Source: Halobacillus andaensis
GTDB taxonomy: Bacteria > Bacillota > Bacilli > Bacillales > Halobacillaceae
Direction: 5' to 3'
DNA length: 64,000 nucleotides
NCBI RefSeq assembly: GCF_014636475.1
Contig: NZ_BMEL01000003.1
Coordinates: 496,001-560,000, forward strand
Shown: in pieces, positions 9,030-18,293 of the stretch
How positions within the stretch are numbered: position 1 is the first letter of the stretch
How the letters are laid out: the number at the start of each line of letters is the position of its first letter
Position numbers and translations under genes: made by a program
Notes under the pieces: generated by a model
What the model saw: only the letters and a program-made list of their open reading frames with translations
The model's database searches: none
What the model was told of the DNA's origin: nothing

Positions 9030-9473
9030 CTAGTTTCTCTTTTTAACAAAATAACCAATAACAAAAATGACAAGTAACAACCCCAGCACAGTAATCATTA
9101 AACTAGCAAACACCGAATCTTCATCCCAGTACTCATTCTCACCGTAAGTATACTCACCTTCTCGATGAGCTTTAATAAACCTGCCATCCTCTTCTTGCAC
9201 AGCGATAGCTTCCTCTGTACTAATCCCTTCAATTGAAAAGTACTTCGTGCCTTCTCTATATGCATTAGAAAAGTTGCCTCGGTATTGTTCCATATCTGAA
9301 TAGGAAGTCACGTGACCAATCTCCCTGTCTACCTCATTAACCTATTCCTCACTGATAACGTATGTATATCCATCCCACACCACGAAAGAATACGCCCATG
9401 AGGTAGCGAAGCTTGCTTGAGGCAGTACAATTCCTGAAATCAAAACCAGCACAAGTAAAGAAAAAGATTTCAT
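9030..9473 (-). pseudogene. Secreted/anchored hypothetical protein interrupted by one in-frame TAG
   Basis: From an ATG at 9473, preceded by a GGGAGAGGAG ribosome site, the frame encodes a signal peptide (MKSFSLLVLVLISG...), then WAYSFVVWDGYTYVISEE. It hits TAG at codon 44 (9342-9344) and continues in the same frame without another stop to 9030. The downstream part (a 93-residue frame from a GTG at 9311) contains EGISTEEAIAVQEEDGRF and a C-terminal membrane segment with a KKRN tail. With the stop ignored it is one coherent 147-residue signal-peptide/TM protein. Nonsense mutation, sequencing error and readthrough all remain possible; decay is simplest. The function of the intact family is unknown. 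Confidence 0.75.
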
Positions 9474-9566
9474 ACTCCTCTCCCTTCCCTAGAACACGTG
9501 ATAACTACTCCCTCAAACGATGCTGCCATTTCAATCCTTAAGAGTGGCGGTTCAAGACAAGCAATA

Positions 9567-10451
9567 CTAATTGATATAACGTTTAAACCAATCGTCCACC
9601 TCTTCAGTGTATTCTTCGGCATAATTCGTTAACCCATGACCTCCGCCTTCGTATTCCTTATATTTGAAATCTTGACTCCTGGGCTCTAGTTGATCAGCAA
9701 GCTTCCTGGAATGCTCTACAGATACTTTTTCGTCTTCATCTCCATGCAGAATGAATAGAGGTGAACTTAGCTTTTCAGACCAGTAACTAGCAGAACGCTT
9801 TTCGTATTCTTCTTTTTCAGTGTCAGGATCACCAACCCATTCAGCCAGTCCTCTTTTCATAGCTGCTTCACGTTCTTCGTAAAAAAGAAAAAGGTCCGAG
9901 ATCCCACTCACAACAGCGGCTGCTTGAATATCCATCTCTTCCTTAAGGGCTAAATAAGTCATCATCCCTCCACGAGAAGTCCCGAGCATCACTTTATTAT
10001 TGGTATCTACATCTTCAAGCTCTTCTGCTACATGAGTTAGGTTTAACACATCATTGATATCGGCGCCGCCGAACTCTTCCTTTCCCTCTCCTCTATCATT
10101 CCCTCTGTATTGGGAGGCCAGAACGACATACCCTTTATTTGCCCAATAGGAGAGATAGCCGGATAACATCCTTTCATCAATTTTTGAATACTCTTGATTG
10201 CCTCCTCTATTAAAAATAAGTAAGGGGAGATCCTCATTAATTTCTTTAGGTTTTACAACAAAACCCGACACTTCTAATCCATCACTTCTATAGTTTAACT
10301 GGTAGGCTTCCGTAGTTTTAGAATGAGAGGTTTCTGGAATTTCTATCTTTTCATTACTCAATATGTAAGGTTCATGAGAACTCGATTCACTGCAGCCAGC
10401 CCCCATCACCAAGAACAAAAGGGTAAGAATTCGCAAACAGAACTTATACAA
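9567..10451 (-). CDS. Alpha/beta hydrolase of S9/dienelactone-hydrolase type, membrane-associated
   Basis: 294 residues if the TTG at 10451 is used; it follows AAGGGGGGATAAA and gives a proper signal sequence ending in VMGAGCSESS. The frame is open upstream to 10502 without that feature. The cysteine could be lipidated, although the lipobox is weak. The nucleophile Ser lies in LGTSRGGMM, the Asp in LHGDEDEKVS, and the His in GGGHGLTN, all in normal order. It probably hydrolyses peptides or esters on the outer face of the membrane. It sits 15 bp downstream of a lipoprotein gene and may be co-transcribed with it. Confidence 0.8.
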   Translation of the reverse strand: MYKFCLRILTLLFLVMGAGCSESSSHEPYILSNEKIEIPETSHSKTTEAYQLNYRSDGLEVSGFVVKPKEINEDLPLLIFNRGGNQEYSKIDERMLSGYLSYWANKGYVVLASQYRGNDRGEGKEEFGGADINDVLNLTHVAEELEDVDTNNKVMLGTSRGGMMTYLALKEEMDIQAAAVVSGISDLFLFYEEREAAMKRGLAEWVGDPDTEKEEYEKRSASYWSEKLSSPLFILHGDEDEKVSVEHSRKLADQLEPRSQDFKYKEYEGGGHGLTNYAEEYTEEVDDWFKRYIN

Positions 10452-10517
10452 TTTATCCCCCCTTCCTAGATAGGTAATTGGTGCAGCGTCCAGAATTAAC
10501 ATCAGCTTTCAACTAAA

Positions 10518-11000
10518 TCATTGAAATGATTCTGCTGATTGAATCAACTCGTCTTTCGTTATGTTCTTCTCAGACCCTTCCATGAAATACTTCAGCTCAT
10601 AGCTGATATCATCCTCTTTCCACACTAATCTCTTAGAAGATTCGTCTTTACTTTCACCATATTCCCCTTGAGTGTCACCTACCTCAACCTGTTCTGTGGC
10701 TACATCGTCACCGTAATTAATATCACCTTTAGTCGTCATCAATTCGATTATAGTAGGTCCTTTCCCAATGAATTCAAAATTAAGTAATGTATCCTTTTGA
10801 CTCATCGGACCTGGAGTGTAATTATAATCTTCTACTTCATAAGGCAATTGAGCAGGCAGCTTAGGTTGAAAGGATTCTGCATTTAATTCTTCTTCAAGGG
10901 CTGAATGATCAAATGGTTCTAAGTCATCTGCACTTCCATCGGAGCATCCAACAAGAAAAACAAGCATAGTTACAAAAAACAAACGTTGAACAGCTTTCAA
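10518..11000 (-). CDS. Lipoprotein of unknown function
   Basis: 160 residues. A clear type II signal peptide ends in VFLVGC, with Cys19 the lipidation site. An acidic linker follows, then a region with LPAQLPYEVEDYNY and a beta-rich C-terminus that faintly resembles DUF4367. It lies between a 48-aa membrane-protein gene and the hydrolase gene on the same strand with short gaps, so a three-gene operon is likely. I cannot assign a function. Confidence 0.75.
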   Translation of the reverse strand: MKAVQRLFFVTMLVFLVGCSDGSADDLEPFDHSALEEELNAESFQPKLPAQLPYEVEDYNYTPGPMSQKDTLLNFEFIGKGPTIIELMTTKGDINYGDDVATEQVEVGDTQGEYGESKDESSKRLVWKEDDISYELKYFMEGSEKNITKDELIQSAESFQ

Positions 11001-11017
11001 TGCGATCCTCCTTTCCT

Positions 11018-11164
11018 TTAAAGAAACATACCAATGAAGACACTTAGAAATATGAAGACCATGCCTCCAATCATAAAATATCCGATGATACGAATACCCT
11101 TAGGCAACTGTTTTAAGCCAGCCCTCTGGGTTGGGTACCCTTCAATTTTAGATAAGTGATCCAT
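11018..11164 (-). CDS. 48-aa small membrane protein
   Basis: ATG at 11164, TAA at 11018-11020. The first half is basic and polar (IEGYPTQRAGLKQLPKGIR). The second half is one membrane-spanning segment ending in FIGMFL. It ends 17 nt before the lipoprotein ATG on the same strand. The ribosome site is weak (AATGATGGA). The clean soluble-then-TM layout and operon position argue that it is real. Confidence 0.5.
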   Translation of the reverse strand: MDHLSKIEGYPTQRAGLKQLPKGIRIIGYFMIGGMVFIFLSVFIGMFL

Positions 11165-11305
11165 TCCATCATTAAAAGGTTTGTTGTTATTTTTGTAAGG
11201 GATAATAAAAAACTCCTTTATATTTTTTTACCAGTCATTCATTAACTATTTATTATGTACGTACGATTCCACAGCCAAAGAGTTTCAATTGAATCCTAAT
11301 TTTAC

Positions 11306-11320
11306 CGATAATCATTGTCA
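11306..11320. promoter_or_regulatory. Fur-box-like site upstream of the DMT transporter
   Basis: CGATAATCATTGTCA matches the Bacillus Fur 7-1-7 box TGATAATNATTATCA at all but two positions. It lies just upstream of the -35 box at 11329, so iron control of the transporter is possible but unproven. Confidence 0.4.
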
Positions 11321-11328
11321 TTAAAAGA

Positions 11329-11357
11329 TTGACAGTTATAATGTATGTACTTAGAAT
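11329..11357 (+). promoter_or_regulatory. Sigma-A promoter of the DMT transporter gene
   Basis: TTGACA (11329-11334), a 17-nt spacer, then TAGAAT (11352-11357). It lies 48 nt upstream of the TTG start. Confidence 0.75.
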
Positions 11358-11404
11358 TGGAAAATATCCATTTACAGGAAAACAAAAAGAGCAGGAGGGA
11401 TTAA

Positions 11405-12355
11405 TTGAATAGAGTTAAAAACTACACGGCTATTGGTACCTTATTTTTACTCTTTTCAGCGGTATTGACAGCCGGCAGCAATGTCTATTATTCAAATCAA
11501 GTACAACACATAAGTCCCTTCACTTTTACCTTTATTAGCTTCTTCATTACTGCTCTATTTTTTCATGCGGTACAGTTGAGTAACTATTCAGGGAAATCAC
11601 GTGTGCGTACAAACAATTTAAAAGATATGATTGGCATTAATCTTAGTACGGCTGGTGTATTTATGAGTTTTTATTTTGCCTTGAAATACATAGAACCTGC
11701 CATCGTTGGAGCAATTGAAATTGGTGTGGGTCCGATGTCATCGTTAATCATCGTGAGAATTTTTTACCGTCAATCTGTAAATAAAGTGGATGTAGTTACA
11801 GGGATTGGGGCGTTTATTGGAAGTCTGTTTCTTATCTTCGCAACGCTGCAAGGGAACTCGGGCGTAGCTTTTTCTTCCATTCCCCTCGCAGCAGCGGGCC
11901 TTGTTTCCGCTGCACTATGTGGGTTCTTTGCCGCTTTAGCTGCGATCTATTCAAAAAAACTTAGTGAAGCCCAATGGAGCACTTCCAAAATTTTAGCTCA
12001 TCGGTTTTATGCCATCATCGTATTGTCGCTCATCTTCTCTATACAGCAAGGTGGACTGCTGGGACAATTGACATCTAATTGGGCATGGATTTTAGTCGTT
12101 TCGATCATTGGTGTTGCCCTCCCATTGTATTTCCTGCAAGTCGGCATTCAACATTCTGATACGTTTTTTGTCATGATGTCCTTATCATTTATACCTATAT
12201 TCACTTTTGCATTTCAATTCTTCGATCCTAGAATCAGCACTTCCTATCACTCATTATTTGGCGTTACGATTATATTAGGGTTTGCTTTGTTTAGCGTGTA
12301 TGTAAATAACGTAAGAAATCAACCTATTCAGGAAAGAAAAGAGATGGCGCTATGA
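11405..12355 (+). CDS. EamA/DMT-family transporter
   Basis: 316 residues starting at a TTG preceded by AGGAGGGATTAA. Ten predicted membrane segments are arranged as two EamA repeats, with the second beginning near the PLAAAGLVSAALCG stretch. A short basic C-terminal tail (ERKEMAL) follows. DMT proteins export or exchange small metabolites such as amino acids; the substrate cannot be read here. The promoter carries a Fur-like site, so a link to iron or metal-related metabolites is possible. A hairpin overlaps the stop codon. Confidence 0.88.
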   Translation: MNRVKNYTAIGTLFLLFSAVLTAGSNVYYSNQVQHISPFTFTFISFFITALFFHAVQLSNYSGKSRVRTNNLKDMIGINLSTAGVFMSFYFALKYIEPAIVGAIEIGVGPMSSLIIVRIFYRQSVNKVDVVTGIGAFIGSLFLIFATLQGNSGVAFSSIPLAAAGLVSAALCGFFAALAAIYSKKLSEAQWSTSKILAHRFYAIIVLSLIFSIQQGGLLGQLTSNWAWILVVSIIGVALPLYFLQVGIQHSDTFFVMMSLSFIPIFTFAFQFFDPRISTSYHSLFGVTIILGFALFSVYVNNVRNQPIQERKEMAL

Positions 12356-12374
12356 ACCGTTATCTCTTTTTTCT
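12337..12374 (+). terminator. Terminator overlapping the DMT gene stop
   Basis: AAAAGAGAT pairs with ATCTCTTTT, followed by TTCTC. The left arm is inside the last codons. Confidence 0.5.
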
Positions 12375-12659
12375 CTAAGGGTAAAGATAAATTCACTTCC
12401 AAACGCAGCTAGTCATCCTATCCAAAATATTAAAAACATAGAGAAGAAATAACTGCCACCTCTTTCCAATTCTCAGGTTTAAATAATTTAATGACATCCA
12501 CCTCGATTAACTAACAAATATTTCTACTATTTCTTCATTTTAGTATAAACCAGCATTCATAAATAGATTAGATGGGAGAACTACTGTAAATAGGGTTTTA
12601 GTTCTTTCAGAAAGCTAGTAGAATGGAGCATAGTACAACTTAAAAAGAAGGTGCTTAAA

Positions 12660-13157
12660 GTGAAGGAAAACGAAATAGAACTGTTAAGGCTAATCGAGAA
12701 AAACGCTAATTTAGAAGTTGAAAAAATCGCTAAGTTAATGGGTAAAAGTATAGAAGAGGTTCGCGAACTGCTGAACCAGCTTGAAGAAAAGAAAGCCATT
12801 CTTGGCTACTCTACGCTGATCGACTGGGCTAAAGTATTAGATGGTGAAGAGGTTACCGCGATGGTTGATGTGAAAGTGACGCCAGCCCGCGGGGTTGGTT
12901 TTGATAAAGTAGCTGAACGTATTTACCGGTTTCCTGAAGTCAAAGCTGTTTATCTGATGTCGGGAGCTTACGATTTGTCCGTATCAGTAAAAGGTAAAAC
13001 GATGACGGAAATCGGCAATTTCATTTCTGAAAAACTTTCTACTTTGGATTCTGTTCTATCGACCACGACACACTTTGTTTTAAAACGCTACAAGCATGAC
13101 GGCATTATTTTGCATGACGATGATGACGATGACAAAAGAATTGTGGTATCACCATGA
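12660..13157 (+). CDS. Lrp/AsnC-family transcriptional regulator
   Basis: 165 residues from the GTG at 12660, chosen because AGAAGGTG sits 6-7 nt before it; an in-frame GTG at 12651 is inside that site. An N-terminal winged helix (about 1-55, with IEKNANLEVEKIAKLMGKS) is followed by the ligand-binding RAM domain with FDKVAERIYRFPEVKAVYLM. The tail is unusually acidic (HDDDDDD). The stop overlaps the start of the aminotransferase gene by 4 nt (ATGA), so the two are translated together. It probably senses an amino acid and controls this operon. Confidence 0.9.
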   Translation: MKENEIELLRLIEKNANLEVEKIAKLMGKSIEEVRELLNQLEEKKAILGYSTLIDWAKVLDGEEVTAMVDVKVTPARGVGFDKVAERIYRFPEVKAVYLMSGAYDLSVSVKGKTMTEIGNFISEKLSTLDSVLSTTTHFVLKRYKHDGIILHDDDDDDKRIVVSP

Positions 13158-14320
13158 ATAAAACTTCTTATATCTCAAGACATGTTGCTGATCTGAAGCC
13201 TTCAGGCATTCGCCGTTTTTTTGATTTAGCGGCTCAGATGGAAGATGTTATTTCGCTTGGGGTAGGCGAGCCTGATTTTGTCACACCATGGAATTTTATC
13301 GAACAAAGCTTTCATGCGCTTGAACAAGGATACACGTCTTATACGGAAAATGCGGGGATGCTGGAGTTACGTGAGGAGATCAGTAATTATCTGCACAACA
13401 GTTTTCAGCTCTCCTATGATCCAAATGATCAGGTCATTGTTACGGTAGGGGCGAGTCAGGCGATTGATCTTGCTTTGCGGACAGTTGTTGAGCCCGGCGA
13501 TGAAGTCATTGTGGTTGAACCAGGCTTTGTAGCTTATGTCCCGACTGTCAGTTTAGCTGGCGGAACACCGGTTACCATTCAAACCAAACCGGAAAATGAG
13601 TTTAAATTAAAACCAGAACAAATCGAAGAAGCGATTACTCCACGAACAAAAGCGATCATGCTGTGTAACCCGAATAACCCGACAGGTACGTTTTTATCTC
13701 GTCAGGAATTAGAGCAGCTTGCCGAAGTTATTAAGAAGCATGATTTGCTTGTATTGTCAGATGAGATTTATGCTGAATTGACCTATGACGAAGCCTACAC
13801 AAGCTTTGCCGCTATTCCTGACATGAAAGAACGCACGATTTTGATCAGCGGTTTTTCAAAAGCTTTTGCCATGACAGGCTGGCGCCTGGGCTATGCATCA
13901 GGACCCTCGGAAATCATCTCAGCCATGGTAAAAATTCACCAGTACACGATGATGTGTGCACCGACCATGGCTCAGCATGCAGCGTTAGAAGCGATGAAAA
14001 ATGGAAAGCCAAGTGTGCAGGAAATGATTGAAAGCTATAAACAAAGAAGGAACTTTATTGTTAGCAGCTTAAATGAAATGGGACTAGAGTGCCCAAATCC
14101 AGGCGGAGCATTCTACGCCTTCCCATCCATTAAGGCAACTGGATTATCTTCGGCAGAATTTGCCGAGCAATTGCTGCAAGAAGAACAGGTAGCTGTTGTA
14201 CCAGGTGAAGTATTTGGAGAAAGTGGCGAGGGATACATCCGCTGCTCCTACGCGACCTCTCTTAAACAGCTGGATGAAGCAATGGATCGCATGAAACGGT
14301 TCGTTGAAAAAAGAATATAA
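13154..14320 (+). CDS. Class I PLP-dependent aminotransferase (YugH/PatA-like)
   Basis: 388 residues. The PLP Schiff-base lysine is Lys236 in ISGFSKAFAMTGWRLGY. Other fold-type-I markers are NPNNPTGTF (172-180) and SDEIYAELTYD (202-212). It transfers an amino group between an amino acid and a 2-oxo acid in the cytoplasm. The nearest named relatives are B. subtilis YugH and PatA, which pair with an Lrp-type gene in the same way. The start overlaps the Lrp-family stop. A strong terminator closes the unit. Exact substrates (alanine, aspartate or aromatic) are not readable. Confidence 0.93.
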   Translation: MNKTSYISRHVADLKPSGIRRFFDLAAQMEDVISLGVGEPDFVTPWNFIEQSFHALEQGYTSYTENAGMLELREEISNYLHNSFQLSYDPNDQVIVTVGASQAIDLALRTVVEPGDEVIVVEPGFVAYVPTVSLAGGTPVTIQTKPENEFKLKPEQIEEAITPRTKAIMLCNPNNPTGTFLSRQELEQLAEVIKKHDLLVLSDEIYAELTYDEAYTSFAAIPDMKERTILISGFSKAFAMTGWRLGYASGPSEIISAMVKIHQYTMMCAPTMAQHAALEAMKNGKPSVQEMIESYKQRRNFIVSSLNEMGLECPNPGGAFYAFPSIKATGLSSAEFAEQLLQEEQVAVVPGEVFGESGEGYIRCSYATSLKQLDEAMDRMKRFVEKRI

Positions 14321-14327
14321 ATAAAAA

Positions 14328-14364
14328 CAGGAAATTCCACACTCTTGGAATTTCCTGTTTTTTT
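14328..14364 (+). terminator. Rho-independent terminator of the Lrp-aminotransferase operon
   Basis: CAGGAAATTCCA pairs perfectly with TGGAATTTCCTG over a 6-nt loop and is followed by seven T. The following 14365-14592 stretch shows no convincing gene. Confidence 0.9.
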
Positions 14365-14592
14365 AAGAAATGAACGTTTGAATCGACAAAACACTCTAAT
14401 AACACACCATAGAAGCAGGATAAAATAGAGCGCTTGATATAATAGCGAACAAAGTAACGATATATACCTTCATTATTTCTAAAAAATTATTGATTACTTA
14501 ATCTTGTTAAGTTTCATATTCATCACTCTTTTCTCTTACTATTAAATAAGTACTGTTTGGATAATTTCTTATTCCATAACTCTCATCAGGTT

Positions 14593-14844
14593 TTATAGAG
14601 TTGTTACGTAATCGAATAAAAACCCATTTAAGATTAGTAATAATCCTAGAGAAAAATGAACTTTTATCTCATTTATTTTAAATACTTCAAGAAGATAAAT
14701 AATCACAGCAAGAGTGCCTATGTACTGTACACTTCTTAAGAGATAACTATCTTGAAAGATAATGATACCGGGGATATATTGATGGACGCCAGAGACTAGT
14801 CCAAACACAAAAATCATCATGGGTATTCTTAACTTCCATTTCAA
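14593..14844 (-). CDS. Small hypothetical membrane protein
   Basis: 83 residues with three hydrophobic segments and short polar loops (FKINEIKVHF). GGAGAAGGTGAT precedes the ATG at usable spacing, which supports expression. I recognise no family. It stands alone, with no operon partner on this strand. Confidence 0.55.
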   Translation of the reverse strand: MKWKLRIPMMIFVFGLVSGVHQYIPGIIIFQDSYLLRSVQYIGTLAVIIYLLEVFKINEIKVHFSLGLLLILNGFLFDYVTTL

Positions 14845-14944
14845 TCCATCACCTTCTCCATTTTAGTTATTCATAAGTTACTAACAATTATTTCAAATCC
14901 CTACACTTCTCACAACCTAAACTTTCACTTTATAGAATATAACG

Positions 14945-15282
14945 CCAGCCCGCCTGTTCCAAAAGAAGCTTGGCGTTCAACTCGTATTTAACTTCCTCGC
15001 CCCATCAGGAAGCGGACAAGCTCTCGTGACGATTCCAATTATGGCTCATCTTGCTGAAATTATTAGAGTGACCAAACAGACGGCAATTCTTGCTTATCAA
15101 TTCGTCGATGGATTAGGCAACATTCTATTTCCTACTTACGGCTAATTCATGGCGACACTCGCTGTAGCAGGCGTCAAATGGCAGACTTGGGTGAAATACT
15201 ACCTTCCTCTTTTCGGGATCTGAATAGCGGTGGCGCTTTTTTCCTCATCGGAGCTCAAGTTATTCAATGGACCGGATTTTAA
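14945..15282 (+). pseudogene. C-terminal remnant of a YfcC-family (PF03606) carboxylate/amino-acid carrier
   Basis: The + frame reads FNFLAPSGSGQALVTIPIM and then LAYQFVDGLGNILFPTYG, closely following the conserved re-entrant motifs of YfcC-like carriers. It meets TAA at 15143 and TGA at 15221. The last part (LIGAQVIQWTGF) is in another frame. Only the last quarter of the gene survives and there is no start. It lies just upstream of the amidohydrolase/symporter operon. Confidence 0.8.
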
Positions 15283-15432
15283 ATAGGTTCTCATAGCCTA
15301 TGAATATTTTCCCAGACCTCTTATGACAATAGACTAAATATACAGAATAATCTAATATCTTGTTACATTATGTCAATTGTAAGTCCCACCTAGACTTGAT
15401 ATAGTGTAAAAAAATGGACAGAGGTGATGGCA

Positions 15433-16668
15433 ATGGATATAAACGGCAGCAGATTGGAAGAACATATTTACACATTGGCTGAAATCGGAAAAATCGGCGA
15501 AACAGGAGTGAGGCGGCTCGCTCACTCGAAAGAAGACCGGCAAGCCGTTGATCTCGTTAAACGATGGATGGAAGAGGCTGGGTTAGAAACTCGGATTGAT
15601 TGTTTCGGTAATTTGATTGGAACAATAGAAGGTAAGAAAAAAGAGAAGCCTAATCTTATGCTGGGATCCCATATCGATTCTCAGCCCTACGGTGGTCGTT
15701 TTGACGGCACGGCAGGAGCGCTCGGCGCGATAGAAGTCATACATAGTTTAAAAGATAAAGGCATCACTCCTAACCGAACGATTGAAGTGGTTTGCTTTTC
15801 TGATGAAGAAGGCTCCCGCTTCAACAAAGGAGTATTCGGAGTTCGTGCCTTGATTGGTCAATTAGAAGAAGGAGAACTGGAGCGCCAAGATAAAAATGGA
15901 ATGAGCCGATTAGAAGCTCTTAAAGAGTTTGGCGTTACCCCTGATGTGACACAAAGCCCAGTCTACCAGCCTGGAGACATCGAAGCCTTCCTCGAGCTTC
16001 ATATTGAGCAAGGTCCTGTCCTTGAGTCTCAAGAGAAACCTGTAGGCATTGTTTCTGCCATTTCCGGCCCTCTTTGGTTAACCGTTACCCTTGAAGGATT
16101 TGCGGGCCATGCCGGATCCGTTCCTATGAACCTAAGACAGGATGCGCTCGTTGGAGCTTCTACCATTATCCGCGAATTTAATGAATTGGTTAAAAATGAA
16201 GGAACACTTAACACGGTAGGCACTGTCGGCAGCCTGCAAAACTTCCCAAATTCAAGAAACATTATTCCTGAAAAAGTAGAATTCACGATTGATCTTCGAG
16301 ATATAGACATGGAAGCAAGAAACCGTTTAGAAACAAGGCTATACGAGATCATTAAAAGTACATGTTCTGAATTAAACCTCACCTACTCGTTAAGCGAAGA
16401 TACGCGCAGTGACCCACGTTATTGTGCAGATTGGATCAAAGACATCATGAGAGAAGAAGATGAAAAACTGGGATATCACTCTCCCACTTTAATGAGCGGA
16501 CCTTTTCACGATGCACTGTTTATGTCCTACATTAGCGACTATGGCATGATTTTCGTTCGGTGCGAAAAAGGCATCAGCCACAATCCATTGGAATTTGCTG
16601 AAATGGAAGATATTCAAAAAGGCGTTGAATTACTCTATCAAACAGCAGTTAAGATTGCTCAGTCATAA
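15433..16668 (+). CDS. M20-family Zn amidohydrolase (allantoate/N-carbamoyl-amino-acid hydrolase type)
   Basis: 411 residues from the ATG at 15433, spaced correctly from AGAGGTGAT; the earlier GTG (15424) and ATG (15427) lie within that site. Metal-site motifs are in order: GSHIDSQPYGGRFDG, CFSDEEGSRF, LELHIEQGPVLE and SGPFHDALF. This matches AllC/HyuC/beta-ureidopropionase enzymes, which split N-carbamoyl or ureido groups in the cytoplasm using two metal ions. It is the first gene of a tight operon with a YtcJ-type amidohydrolase, a DUF3311 protein and a sodium symporter. A scavenging pathway for an imported amide or ureide is likely. The substrate is unknown. Confidence 0.9.
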   Translation: MDINGSRLEEHIYTLAEIGKIGETGVRRLAHSKEDRQAVDLVKRWMEEAGLETRIDCFGNLIGTIEGKKKEKPNLMLGSHIDSQPYGGRFDGTAGALGAIEVIHSLKDKGITPNRTIEVVCFSDEEGSRFNKGVFGVRALIGQLEEGELERQDKNGMSRLEALKEFGVTPDVTQSPVYQPGDIEAFLELHIEQGPVLESQEKPVGIVSAISGPLWLTVTLEGFAGHAGSVPMNLRQDALVGASTIIREFNELVKNEGTLNTVGTVGSLQNFPNSRNIIPEKVEFTIDLRDIDMEARNRLETRLYEIIKSTCSELNLTYSLSEDTRSDPRYCADWIKDIMREEDEKLGYHSPTLMSGPFHDALFMSYISDYGMIFVRCEKGISHNPLEFAEMEDIQKGVELLYQTAVKIAQS

Positions 16669-16679
16669 ATGGAGGGAGA

Positions 16680-18293
16680 ATGATGGCAGCTACGAAAGCT
16701 TTTGTGAATGGACAAATCTTCACCTCAGATGCCGGGTACAGCGTACATGCAGCTGTAGCGGTTAAGGATCAATACATTATCCACGTTGGTACAAATTATG
16801 ACGTTTTGAAACTGACAAACGACAAGACCGAAATCATCGATTTAGAGGGTCGAAGTCTTTTACCTGGGTTCATTGATGCGCATGCCCACCTTGAACTGTA
16901 CGGGACGAATCAACTCGGGGTGAACTGCAAAACTGTAGATAGTATCCTAGAACTTCAGCAAAAATTAAAGGACGCAGCAGCTCAAACACCAGAAGGAGAG
17001 TGGATTAAAGGCTGGGGCTATAACCAAAACCATTTAATAGAAGAAAGACATGTAACGAAGTGGGACTTAGACGCGGTATCCACGGCCCACCCGATCATTG
17101 TCGTAAGAACCTGCGGCCATATTTCCTGCGTGAACAGTAAAGCGCTTGAACTAGCTGGCATCACCCCTGCTACACCCGATCCTCAAGGAGGTACATACAA
17201 CAAACAAAATGGTGAATTGACAGGACTGCTGCTAGAGGCCGCACACATGGAACTGTTCCAGTTGGCTGACTACTCAGAAGAAGAAGTAATGAAAGGGCTG
17301 GGAATCGCTTCTGACGATTTTCTCAAACTAGGTATTACAAGCGTTCACGATGCTGGCGGCTATGGAACGAAGCACATCCGCTACCTTCAAAAAGCAGTTA
17401 ACGAGAATAGAGTTAAACAGCGCGTCTATGCCTTATATGGTTCATTACATGAATCACCCTCTATGGTCGAAAAAGGAATCCAAAGCGGGATGATCACAGG
17501 ACTCGGAAATGAACATTTTAAAATAGGCCCCGCCAAAGTTTTTATCGACGGCAGCAGCAGCGGTCCGACCTGTAAAACAAGAGAGCCTTATACGAGTAAC
17601 GCAGAAGACTCAGGTGTGCTGTACTTAGACCAACAAGCTTTAAACGACAGCTTAAGTCCAGCTCATCAACAAGGCTGGCAAATCACGGCTCACGCCATGG
17701 GGGATCAAGCCGTCGAAATGCTGCTACATACGATTGAGCATTCTCTCGTTATGCTTCCAAAGGACAATCACCGACACCGAATTGAACATTCAGGGATTAC
17801 ACCGAACGACCTTTTACAAAAAGTCAAAGCCAACAGAGCCATCCCAATATCCAACCCCGCTTTCCTATATGAATTCGGTGATGGCTATGTAAAAGATTAC
17901 GGTCAGAGGGTTCATCATATGTTTCCGTTGAAAAGATTCGCAGATGAGCAAATCCCTTTTGCCATTGGTTCAGACAGTCCGATCACTAGCGTAAATCCAC
18001 TAATCGGCATACATGCTGCTGTCAATCGCCGGAGCAAAAACGGAGAACCTCTAGGTCTAGAGCAAGCAATTACTATAGAGGAAGCCATACGAGCTTATAC
18101 GTGGGCGGGAGCTTACGCAAGCTTTGAAGAAGATCAGAAGGGCACGATTGAAGCTGGAAAACTAGCTGACCTCGTCGTGTTGGATCACGCCATTTTAGAT
18201 TGCCCGCCAAAGGAGCTTTTAAAGGTTGGCGTTGATATGACGATACTCAACGGTGAAATCGCCTATCACAAACAAAAGGAGGATGTGCAATGA
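16680..18293 (+). CDS. YtcJ-like amidohydrolase (PF07969)
   Basis: 537 residues. The metal site begins at GFIDAHAHLELYG (His-X-His). A lysine/acid region lies near KVFIDGSSSGPT, downstream histidines are in TAHAMGD and RIEHSG, and the last Asp is in IGSDSPITSVNP. These are the amidohydrolase-3 hallmarks. The cytoplasmic enzyme hydrolyses C-N bonds of cyclic or linear amides; the exact substrate is open. GGAGGGAGA directly precedes ATGATG, so the start may be 16680 or 16683. It follows the M20 gene by 11 bp and overlaps the DUF3311 gene by 4 bp. Confidence 0.88.
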   Translation: MMAATKAFVNGQIFTSDAGYSVHAAVAVKDQYIIHVGTNYDVLKLTNDKTEIIDLEGRSLLPGFIDAHAHLELYGTNQLGVNCKTVDSILELQQKLKDAAAQTPEGEWIKGWGYNQNHLIEERHVTKWDLDAVSTAHPIIVVRTCGHISCVNSKALELAGITPATPDPQGGTYNKQNGELTGLLLEAAHMELFQLADYSEEEVMKGLGIASDDFLKLGITSVHDAGGYGTKHIRYLQKAVNENRVKQRVYALYGSLHESPSMVEKGIQSGMITGLGNEHFKIGPAKVFIDGSSSGPTCKTREPYTSNAEDSGVLYLDQQALNDSLSPAHQQGWQITAHAMGDQAVEMLLHTIEHSLVMLPKDNHRHRIEHSGITPNDLLQKVKANRAIPISNPAFLYEFGDGYVKDYGQRVHHMFPLKRFADEQIPFAIGSDSPITSVNPLIGIHAAVNRRSKNGEPLGLEQAITIEEAIRAYTWAGAYASFEEDQKGTIEAGKLADLVVLDHAILDCPPKELLKVGVDMTILNGEIAYHKQKEDVQ

